Shown here: positions 11,150 to 20,605 of the stretch, one piece after another
Numbering within the stretch: the stretch's first letter is position 1
How the letters are laid out: each line of letters begins with the position of its first letter
Source: Marsupella aquatica
Taxonomy: Eukaryota > Marchantiophyta
Direction of reading: 5' to 3'
Assembly (NCBI GenBank): GCA_973895155.1
Contig: OZ316891.1
Coordinates: 21,948,001-22,012,000, forward strand
Length of the DNA stretch: 64,000 nt
Translations under genes and position numbers: made by a program
Notes under the pieces: model-generated
The model's input: the letters and a program-made list of their open reading frames with translations, nothing else
What the model was told of the DNA's origin: nothing
Databases searched by the model: none

Positions 11150-11817
11150 TTAGCGGCGCGACACCTTGTCTCTCTTTATGTGCAATAGAGACCACAGTGG
11201 AGAGTTAAGAAGAAGATAACATCTAATGTCACTTGCATGGGATAGTTTCTCAAGACAAGGCCAAAGAATTGTTAGAAGAAAATTATCTCCACCATTGGCA
11301 TGCGTGTAGGGCACTGGAAATAGTCCGGTCATGCTTGGGTTGGCAAATGCCTTAAGGGGGGAGTCATCCACAAGGAGGGTGTTGGTTTCATCATATAGAT
11401 TTCCAAATCCACTCCATACCACCCGAAAATCCTTCAGTAGCACATTTGCCTTTCCGTTTGTAATGTCACACCTTTGAATGCCTGTGTCAAAGGCTTCCAC
11501 CTGTGTGAATACAAACTTAAGTTTCAACCGCTCCTCAGCAGTGAACATCATGTTCAGCATTTTCACTGTTCGATGTACCCCAGCACATGTCCAAATTGCA
11601 ACGTCAAATCGGTCAAAAACCAACTTTAGAAACTCATGGAGCCCTGGCCTTTCTGTGTACATGCGACTAATTCCATTTTTTCTATCCCAATGCACTCCAG
11701 TTGGGGTCACAACATTTCTGGATTTGCCCTTGCTTTGGAATTCAACTGAATCCCAAAGTATTTTGTTAAGATCCAAAATCAGCAATTTGCGCTTGATGGA
11801 ACAAAGTCTTGGTTCTG
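11150..11817 (-). CDS. HAD / FCP1-like phosphatase domain protein, altered active site
   Basis: The translated region contains the FCP1/NIF-type HAD fold in order: motif 1 as LLILDLNKILWDS, then RPGLHEFLKL and FDVAIWTCAG (motif 2 region), and LLVDDSPLKAF (motif 4 region). Enzymes of this family remove phosphate from proteins such as the RNA polymerase II tail, using DxDx(T/V) in motif 1. Here it reads D-L-N-K-I, so the second Asp is Asn and the Thr/Val is Ile. That suggests a weak or non-catalytic protein, although DLN variants do occur in plant relatives. The exon appears to begin at about 11814 after a TTGCAG acceptor. The frame is open upstream to 11911, so the true start and any upstream exon are unknown. 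It sits downstream of the ParB-methyltransferase-like gene on the same strand. Confidence 0.6.
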
Positions 11818-14511
11818 CAAGTGCAACAAATACCAATCTTAGAGAAAAAACCACATTTGAAGTTTGGATAGAGATCATCTCTGTCAACCCAACACAAGTG
11901 GCCAACCACAAAGAAAATATATCTGCATACTGATCGTATTCATTGAGAAATCGTAAAGAGGAGATGGATATTGATACTGATGCTCTAATTGTTAAACTTG
12001 AAGTATAATTATACAGACTATATTATATCAAATTGATAAGGTCACATTGCTCAATCTAGACCTTGGTTAACAATGCGATCCATATTCATCAATCAAGATA
12101 TCATCACCGAGCTCTTGTTGGATCTCATAATTGACATCGGAGGTACTCTCCTCTATCCAATAAGGTGCAGACCAAACCGGAGTTATCAATCCCAATTCTC
12201 CACTTCTATAAGTTGGATCTTTCTTGTGCTTTTTGTACGAGTCATTGTTCAAAATTGATTGAGCAGCATCCAACGCAACTTCAGTTCCTACATCGGGTCC
12301 ACTTTTCCACACGTAACATCAACAATCATATTCAAGTGACTTATATCCAGTTGATCCTACTCTCTTCCCTTTCTTTTTTGAGAGTGGAAGGATAACGGGA
12401 CTTCTTGATGGTGATCGAACAAACACCAATTTGTCATCAGAAGCGGAAAAGAGTGTATCGGGACAAATTGAAGCACCTGCCTGGTTGTCAGCAGTCGTGG
12501 ATGCACTTGCTTCATTCACGGGAATGTCAGCTATTTGGATGGGCTGCGGTCTCAATCCCAATGTGTCGAGTTCATTGGACTCACCATGCCTCTCCGCACC
12601 TTGATTGAGAAGGTTGTTTGAAGACAGTTTTTCAAATGTATCAGCTTCCATCTCTTGTCCAGGCAATTGTGGATGGAGACCATCTCTATCCAAGTTATCA
12701 TCATACTGGCCCTCGTTGGGTCCCATGGGGGCAACATCTGTAATTGGTGAACTGCAAGGTGCAGATCCAACAATCATATCGTCTTCCACAAGGTCAATAT
12801 TTTCACCCTCGCCAACTCGGTCATCCAAATTCTTCACGTATGCCTCCTCCGATGGCCCATCGTCTTTGACTGATTGGTCAGCTCCATCTTCTTGATCACC
12901 ATCTGATTCATCGTCAATAGCAACAGCGGCAGAAGAGGGTTCCCAATGTCTAGAACTTCCACCGACATAGCGATCATAACGATCTTTGATGGTGGGAACC
13001 TTCTCACAAAGGAACGAAGCATATGCTTCCACAAAATGTCTCTCATGTTGAGAGTCACAATAAACAAAACATTCACGTTGAGAAAAAAGGGATGCCTTCA
13101 TCACTTGACCGCCAGAGAAAAAGTCAAGAATCAAATCCCCCAGCTCAGACAGTGTTTGGATGATCTTTTGGATCATCCGTGTGGGTTTGGCGTGAGGATT
13201 CACCCACCCACCCCGAGCGCCGACCGTCTCAAATCGAGGTGCCATGTGCAGAAGTATTGCCGCCTCTTCTGGGGTCATCATATTTCTTAGATCTTCATGT
13301 AATGACTCCTCGTCCGCGCCCTTTGCCTTTTCCTTTCCCTTGACCTTCTCAACCACGAAATCAGTATCCTTTTCACCATACACCCATTTTGGCTTCATCT
13401 GGTTGGGCTTGAACACTTCATCCCAGCTGACGTTCTCTTCGCGAGAAATTCCCGCAAAGATAACTTCTTCTATTCCTCCCTTCCAACATGAGTCGTGAGG
13501 GTGAGGTTGATCATCTCGGTAATAACTCCCATACTCAATGTGAATAGTCAGAGTTTTTGAATGTCCTAATTTACAAAGAGCGCTTAGGACATTCAGTACA
13601 AGGTAACCCGGATGGACAGTTATCATCACAACAATGGTGGGATTCCGTGGTAGCTCTACTATGTATTGGAAGAGTACCAAAATCTCTGCTTCGGTCCACT
13701 CCTTCTGTTGAAGTCGGCTGAAATCAACAATTGCAAGAGGGCATGTTGGAGATTGTTCTTCCAACAACTCCGGATCGACTGTCTTCATTAGGTTGTTACT
13801 AAAAAATCTGACCCACGGTTGGGTCCGAGAACTTGTCCCCCCGCCAAACTTCTGACAGTAAATATCATCTAGACGCATCACCAATGTCATTGGCAATATC
13901 TCACTCTCCTTTGTATGATTAGACTTCAATAAATTTGTCAACCATACTTCACCAGCCGCTCTTCGGCACCTGTTCAACTCCGACTTGGCACCTAACAATG
14001 GGAGGACCTCAATTACTTTAACCCAATCAATATCTGCTGGGAAGTTTTTCGGATCCTTCTTGAAGTAGTAATCTCCAATAAGAGACTTCAGTTTGATCAA
14101 TATCTTCACCTCCTTTGCAAAGTCCTCCATTGCTGGAACATCTGACTTATTTGTCGGATCCTTCTTCAATAAAACCTGACCTGACTTCACCTTGTTCAAA
14201 ATTCTGGTCAAATCTCTACTTGATATTTCACCATCAAAACAACGAAACATTGCGACCGTTATACCCTTTTCGGACCTTTTGTTTCCCTGTGTACCAGCTC
14301 CATGAGGAAGATGTCCATCAATCCACATCTGGCACACTAACCGCCAGAGCTCGAAAAGATCATTCTCGGCAAAGAGCAACCAATATACATTTTTCAAGTC
14401 TTTCCTCCCCATGGTCATCCTTGCCAATGCCAAATAATCCTATAGTCAAAATTAGGGGAAAATAAGTTATCTACAATCAATGAGATTTGACAACAAACTA
14501 TCACTTGCTTG

Positions 14512-14926
14512 TTGGACAGAGACCATCTCCATCCAAGTCATAACTAAAAGTAAAAGGAAGAGAAATCTCTGGAATGGACGATGACACTCTTGGACAGAGA
14601 TCATCTCCATCCAAGTCATAACCAAAAGTAAAAGGAAGAGAAATCTCTGGAATGGACGATGACACTCTTGGACAGAGATCATCTCCATCCAAGTCATAAC
14701 CAAAAGTAGAAGGAAGAGAAATCTCTGGAATGGACGATCACACTCTTGGACAGAGACCATCTCCATCCAAGTCATAACCAAAAGTAGAAGGAAGAGAAAT
14801 CTCTAGAATGGATGATCACACTCTTGGACAGAGACCATCTCCATCCAAGTCATAACCAGAAATATATTGAACTAAAATCAATGTAACGGACGGTCACACT
14901 CTTGGACAGAGACCATCTCTGTCCAA
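14512..14926. repeat. 78-bp tandem repeat array, six copies, in intron 2
   Basis: The word GGACAGAGA starts at 14514, 14592, 14670, 14748, 14826 and 14904, exactly 78 bp apart each time. Each unit holds one imperfect palindrome with half-sites GGACAGAGA and TCTCCATCC or TCTCTGTCC, then a spacer with AGTCATAACCAAAAGTA. The array fills most of the intron 14440-14946. Because 78 is a multiple of three, it reads open on the minus strand, but GT-AG borders and frame phase on both sides support its being intronic. Confidence 0.92.
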
Positions 14927-15853
14927 ACAAGAAAAGTGTTTCTCACCTGAAATTTTTTATTTTCTTGGGCGTTTGACTTGTTGTCCCCGTGCTTTGGCTT
15001 TCTTGGTCCTCTGCATTCAAGGAATTGTTTCCTTGCATGAACAATTGTATCTTTGAAGCACGATTGAAACACCATCGTCAAATTGATGGCATTTGATCTC
15101 ATTGAGTGCTCAACCAATATAGCCGATGGTGTAAGGTCTGACAATAATCTAGACTTCCTGTATTTTAACTTTTTTGCCAACACTGTGAGCTTGGCATCAG
15201 TTTTGGCCCATTCGAGAACCCACTTGGCCGCCCTAGCCGAATGTTGCCCACTGATGGCAAAGAAACCAATCTCGCCTTTCTTCACTCTTGCAAGAAAGTC
15301 TTTGCGGTCGTTCTCCGTGCTGTCAAAATGGAGCAACTTTCTAAGCTTCAGACTATAAGGAAGCAGGTCCGCGACGTGAGGTTCATGTCCGGGGTTTTTG
15401 ACCATGGATTCGGCTATGTGCTTCACATGGGTACTACTGAGCATCCTGTAACATAATCTTGCAGGTGCAGGCACAATTTTCTCCACTGGAATAGAAAACA
15501 GTTCATTTATCCCAAAAGTATAGTACTGCTCTATTCTCTGGAGAACATCATTTCCTTCTAAGACCTTCTTCTCCTCAGGGGCATCAAGTTTGTCTCCCTC
15601 ATCTTCTGGGAGCATCTGTACGTCCGCAGGGGTTGACCGCAAAAGAGACTTGTCAGTTTTCTGTTTCTTCGCTACTGGCTTCTTCTCGGGTTCCTTCGGC
15701 AATGTCTCAATTTTCTCGCGACCCTTCCTCTCTCTTAGTCTTCGCTTCCCTACCACTTGTTTGGTGCTTGTCCCAGCCGTTGTTCCTGCAGTCCCTGTTG
15801 TTGTCTCCTGAGATATTTTTCTAGGTTTGGGAACTTCTTTGGGAACTTCTTTG

Positions 15854-16126
15854 CTCGGGGGGTTCACCTTATGAAATTGTTGTATACCATGTGCGAACGC
15901 CCCTATTTAATCACTCTCTCAAAAAGGAATAGGAAGCTCAAAAAACCCATCAATCATTTATTGACACGTGGCAAGCAATGAATCATGTGATGACAAGTGG
16001 CACTTTTTGAATTGTTACCCCCTTACTTACTTCCTCGCTACTTCTAAGTACTTCCCTAAAATGAATAAAACGCCCCTTACTTCGTTCGCACATGATGTCA
16101 ACATTTGTGGAAGTGACCCCCCCAAG
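15854..16126. mobile_element. MITE 2, hAT-like, 273 bp, inside the ParB-methyltransferase gene
   Basis: The left end is CTCGGGGGGTTCAC and the right end, inverted, is CTTGGGGGGGTCACT. An 8-bp direct repeat, CTTCTTTG, flanks it at 15846-15853 and 16127-16134. Its ends and its subterminal GTTCGCACATGATG match MITE 1 (GTCGCACGTGATG), so the two are one family. It splits a Lys-Glu-Val-Pro repeat region of the host frame. Element plus one duplicate is 281 bp, which breaks the frame. Confidence 0.92.
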
Positions 16127-16899
16127 CTTCTTTGTTAACAACTACTGGAAGCTCGTTCACCACTACTGGTGCAACATTTGTAGGCTTGGGTAATGATTCT
16201 ACCCACTTTTTTGCATTATCCATCGCAAACTCCTCTGCAAATGCAATTTGCTTGTCAAGGCAAACACCTGATTCCGAAGATAGGAATCCTGCCTTGTCAA
16301 GCAAATTATTTAAAATCCATGTCACCGGAAATGTATAATTCCCTTGGTGTTTATGGATATTCAGCTTCACATATTGGAACCCATACATTATGTCAAGTGG
16401 AAGAATCCCCTTCACTCCAGCAATCACCTTTTGAGTTGAATACGACTTAGGGAAAAAGCCCATTGCCATCACGCCAAGTTCTCCAGCACTAGACCACTCA
16501 ACATTGAACTCTGAAGAATACGCCTTTGATGGTAGATGTAGCTTAACCCATCGTATCCTTTCATGGAGCTCAAGAATGATGGAAACAAACCCTCTTCCTT
16601 CAATTCCAATGAAGACTACAGGTCCGAGTACAAGAGTCTCTTGATCTTCTGTTCTGACCTTTATGCACAAAATGGGATCCCATCTCTCTGACGTGCTAAG
16701 GAAATCAAAATCAACTCTAGAGAACTCAAGGCCCCAACAAAAATCTGGTTTTCTCTGCTCCAACAAGACTCCCTCGGAGCAATCTGATTCTGAAATTGCT
16801 GGTTTCAATCCATTTAGATCGCTCCCTGCAATAGTCCCATCCATGCATATTAGTTTGGAAAATCATAATTTGTAATCGACAAAGATGAGGTTCTCTCAC

Positions 16900-17445
16900 A
16901 GTTTGGACAGAGATGATCCCTATCCAATTGGACAGGGATGATCTCTATCCTCTACTTGGATAGGGATGATCTCTGTCCAATTCGTAACAAAGATAATCTT
17001 TGTTCGATCAAAGGATTCTGACAATCTTTATTAGGAATTGGACAGGGATCATCTCTATCCTCTACTTGGATAGGGATGATCTCTATCCTCTACTTGGATA
17101 GAGATGATCTATGTCCAATTCCTAATAAAGATCATCTTTGTTCGATCAGAGGATACTGACGATCTTTATTAGGAATTGGACAGGGATCATCTCTATCCTC
17201 TACTTGGATAGGGATCATCTTTATCCAATTCCAAATAAAGATCCTCAGCATCCTCTGATAGAACAGTTTCGATCCTCTGGTTGGACATCCTCTATCGTCA
17301 TTTTGGAAATAGATGATCCCTATCCAATTGGACAAGGATGATCTCTGTCCTCAGTTTGGACAGAGATCATCTCTATCCAATTCCTAATAAATATCACTAT
17401 CTTCTACTTGGACTCTACTTGGACAGGGATGATCTCTGTCCATTT
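16900..17445. repeat. Palindromic GATC-containing repeat array in intron 1
   Basis: About 18 copies of a roughly 21-bp palindrome occur here, built from half-sites GGAYAGRGAT and ATCYCTRTCC around one central base. Linkers such as TTCCTAATAAAGAT and CTCTACTT separate them, giving a second-order repeat. Most copies contain GATC. It fills the intron 16826-17479 of the ParB-methyltransferase-like gene. Confidence 0.85.
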
Positions 17446-17609
17446 GCACAAATAGTCAACTTGTTACCGAGATACTTACTTGGATTGAGCAATTGGAAGG
17501 CTCTGGAATCCTCGAGGGCCGTGTCTACCACATCCTCAATGGAGGAGAGGTCTATCTCCTCTGTTGGCTCAACGACCAAAGACACATGAATAGGTCTAGA
17601 TGGATCCAT

Positions 17610-18470
17610 CTTGTGACACGTGGTCGTATGGACACGTGGAGGATCACAGAGCGTTAGATCTAGGGCAATTAACGTGGCGGCTAGGGCAGAAACTCTAGTG
17701 TGAAGGCGGAGGTGGAGTGGGGCCTAGGGAGACTGGAAGCGAATGAGGCGGAGGAGCGGAGGAGCGAAGGCGCAGGAGCGAAGGAGCGGAGGCGCAGGAG
17801 CAGAGGAGCGAAGAAGAGGAGGAGGGAAGAAGAATGAGGCCCAAGTGGGACCTCTTGCCTCCTTTACCCCCCCCCACACCAAGGTGAGGCAAGGCCGACT
17901 CAACACGTGGGAGGCCGAGCTACAAACCCTAAACGCAATGCTGCGTAAATTGTGCCGCCCGACTTGGTTGTGTGGCGTGGGTGACCTAATCCACTCGACC
18001 CTAAACTCCGCCGCTGCTTAAGGCTGATCACGCATCGCCTTATCCGTAAGAGCGATCTTGAATGGTGATACTTGGGCTGCTCCGGCTGGTCCTCATTTGG
18101 TATTTTTATGTCTAGATTTTCATTCAGTGTCTCAACCAGGTCCGTTCATTACGGAGCCCCATTGAGCCACTCTTGTTTTCTAGACAGAACATCTAGTTTT
18201 AATTTCTTCCACACCCCTGAAGCATTTAGTTTACCAGCTTACTGAGAACTACCCCTTCAACAAAGTATTTTATTACTTGGTTTGACAACATAAACTAAGT
18301 GAGTTTTGTGTTCAAGAATCATTTCCATTACAGGTAACTTTCAACTTAATTATAGAATATTCCATTGGTATCAAATTTAGGAATTGTATATCTAAGTTAC
18401 TTAAGGTTGGGGTATCCAGCCCAACTCACGATTGGGATCATCTCAATCGAACCTTTCTTTGGTCAAACAT
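17610..18470. other. Divergent intergenic region with a GGAGCGGA-type minisatellite
   Basis: It lies between the start of the minus-strand ParB-methyltransferase gene (17609) and the palindrome array before the plus-strand transposase, so both promoters may be here. At 17739-17826 an 8- to 10-bp GC-rich unit (GGAGCGGA, GGAGCGAAGGCGCA) repeats tandemly. A single related palindrome, CGATTGGGATCATCTCAATC, sits near 18430. I see no gene. Confidence 0.45.
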
Positions 18471-18504
18471 TAAATTAGTGTGTAGAGGTTAATTGTCCGT
18501 ACAA

Positions 18505-19360
18505 GGGTCTGTCCACCGTTTGGATAGGGATGATCTCTGTGCACCGTTTGGATGAGGATGATCCCTGTCCACCGTTTGGATGGGGATGATCTCTGTCCAC
18601 CGTTTGGATGGGGATGATCCCTGTCCGGCTTTTGGATAGAGATGATCCCTGTCCACCATTTGGATAGAGATGATCCCTGTCCACCATTTGGATAGGGATG
18701 ATCCCTGTCCGCCATTTGGATAGTGATGATCCCTGTCTACCATTTGGATAGGGATGATCCCTGTCCGCCATTTGGATAGAGATCATCCCTGTCCACCGTT
18801 TGGATAGCGATGATCCCTGTCCCCCGTTTGGATAGAGATGATCCCTGTCCACCATTTGGATGGGGATGATCCCTGTCCGCCATTTGGATAGAGATCATCC
18901 CTGTCCACCGTTTGGATGGGGATGATCCTGTCCGGCTTTTGGATAGAGATGATCCCTGTCCACCATTTGGATGGGGATGATCCCTGTCCGCCATTGGATA
19001 GGGATGATCCCTGTCTGCCATTTGGATAGGGATGATCTTTGTCCGCCGTTTGAGGTATTTGCTTTATGGGACCCCAATATGAAAGGTTTTACTTTCAGAT
19101 AGGACCGCTGAGTGATCCTAAGTGATCCGGACCTTGAATCATCCATGTCTATTGTTTGGACAGTGATAGACCCTATCCGCCATTTGGACAGGGATCAGCT
19201 GTGTCTGCCATTTGGACAATGACAGACCCTATCCACCGTTCTGATAGGGATCATCCCTGTCCGGATTTTGGATAGGGATGATCCCTGTCCACCATTTACA
19301 GGGATCATCTATGTCCATTGTTTGGACAGTGATAGAACCTATCTGTCGTCTAGACAAGGA
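18505..19360. repeat. 28-bp palindromic GATC-containing repeat array upstream of the transposase
   Basis: From about 18518 to 19045 a unit of about 28 bp repeats some 19 times: a palindrome with half-sites GGATAGGGAT and ATCCCTGTCC plus a spacer such as ACCATTT or GCCGTTT. From 19140 to 19360 the units become degenerate and more widely spaced. Nearly every core contains GATC. It lies directly upstream of the transposase gene. Confidence 0.93.
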
Positions 19361-20584
19361 TCATCCCTACCGAACGTCTAAATAGGGATCAGGGATCAGG
19401 GATCTTAGGGCTAGATAAGGATTGTTTAGGGACCTATTATTTTGCTTGATGGGGATGATCCCTATTTGCGCACTGTCCTTGGATGGGGTTCACACCTATC
19501 TGCTTCCTAGTTGGGACCATTGTTAACTAATACCTTACATTTCAAATTGTGCAGGTGAACACGTTGTAGGAATGACCGGAATATTTTTGAGAGGAGACAA
19601 TGTGATATTGACAATTGGTGGTTACGATGTTGCAAGCGGGACAGTTCAAAAAATCAACCCGCAAGATAGTGTTCAAAAGATATTGTTGAGAGAGAATCGA
19701 ATGGGCGTTCTCATTGAGAAAGTTTTTGACCGAACCACAAAACTACCATTTCCAATGCCTTGGGCAGAAAACCTTTTTGATGCCATTGATTCTTGCATTA
19801 TTTGGGATTTGTCTTGCGCATATCTATCAACGATAACAAATTCTCAAAAACGCATTAGTGTAGGTAGTTGTTCAAATCGACCGGAGAGTAATTTGGAAAA
19901 AAATCCAATTGTAGAGGAGGACTCATCGACCACTCTGAGGCAAGGGGATGAGGTTGAAATGTTCATCTTTGGGTGTTGTGTAGCCCTTGGAGTTGTTTTC
20001 AATACAAATCTAATGGAAAGATGTCACAACATTTTACTTGGTGAATCACGGATCAGTGTGAGGGTCACTGATGTCATTCATGGGAGTAGGGTTTTACCTT
20101 ACAAACACAGCGGGGCTGAAACAATTGACGAAGCAAAAGACTCATGGGTTCTCTGGGATGTGGCAGATGTCCGAAGTAGAAAGAGTTTCTCAAAGAAGGA
20201 TGCGGGCGATGATATCAACATAGAGCGGAGTTTTGTTGCGGAGTCTCCCTCAGCTGAAATTTCTAAAACTAATTGTGACTATTTCCAACGGTCAAATTGG
20301 ATGTCAGAGTTGGTCGAACTATACATCGGTTCAGATCGAACCAATAGGGTTGCCACGGGGACCATCACTGTGCCTCAAGAAACGGCGGTGGTTGACGATG
20401 AAATTCTTGGTGAGGACCATGTAGGGATTGCTGTGAAAGATGTGGTGGAATCACAATACTTTCCCAATTTCCATAGGGGAGTAATTACTTTGGTTCGGTG
20501 GCGGATTGATTCAACAAAACTACTTGCAAACGGGAAATTTTTGTCGGACATTTTGGTTGAAGGTTCAGAGAGGATGGAGAGGGT

Positions 20585-20605
20585 GGATAGGGATGATCTC
20601 TATCC
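20585..20605. repeat. Single palindrome unit inside the transposase coding frame
   Basis: Half-sites GGATAGGGAT and ATCTCTATCC lie around a central G. The unit matches those of the arrays at 16.9-19.4 kb and encodes the residues VDRDDLYP in frame. Another near-copy, GGATAGAGATCATCTCTGTC, is at 11866-11885, upstream of the HAD exon. Confidence 0.85.

Larger units (their letters stand above)
12067..17609 (-). pseudogene. ParB-like plus DNA-methyltransferase-like fusion gene, interrupted
   Basis: Three exons fit: 17609-17480, 16825-14947 (with MITE 2 inside) and 14439-12067. Removing the 273-bp MITE and one 8-bp duplicate gives a continuous frame of 1367 codons, broken only by a TGA at 12319-12321. 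After the TGA the same frame runs on for about 83 codons to 12067. Residues about 385-490 look like a ParB/sulfiredoxin domain (SIPVEKIVPAPARL, then FFAISGQHSARA). Around 760-1040 is a Rossmann-like region ending in GDLILDFFSGG and CFVYCDS, which resembles the SAM-binding motif I of beta-class N6-adenine/N4-cytosine methyltransferases. The expected catalytic (D/N/S)PP(Y/F/W) is not visible; VDFSR stands near that place (about 808). The tail is acidic. Both introns contain palindromic repeat arrays. It is divergent from the transposase at 19572. Confidence 0.7.

Noticed and set aside
14467-14781. Minus-strand frame with a repeated peptide
   Set aside because: It is a read-through of the 78-bp intronic array. 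The period is a multiple of three, and the flanking exons join in phase across it.
18470-19146. Several repeat-coded peptides rich in DRDHPYPNGG words
   Set aside because: They are translations of the 28-bp palindrome array in more than one frame, with no start context. The array explains them.
18505-19360. CRISPR-like array of palindromic repeats with spacers
   Set aside because: Spacers are 7-8 bp and nearly identical, the genome is a plant, and no cas genes are present. It is a minisatellite.
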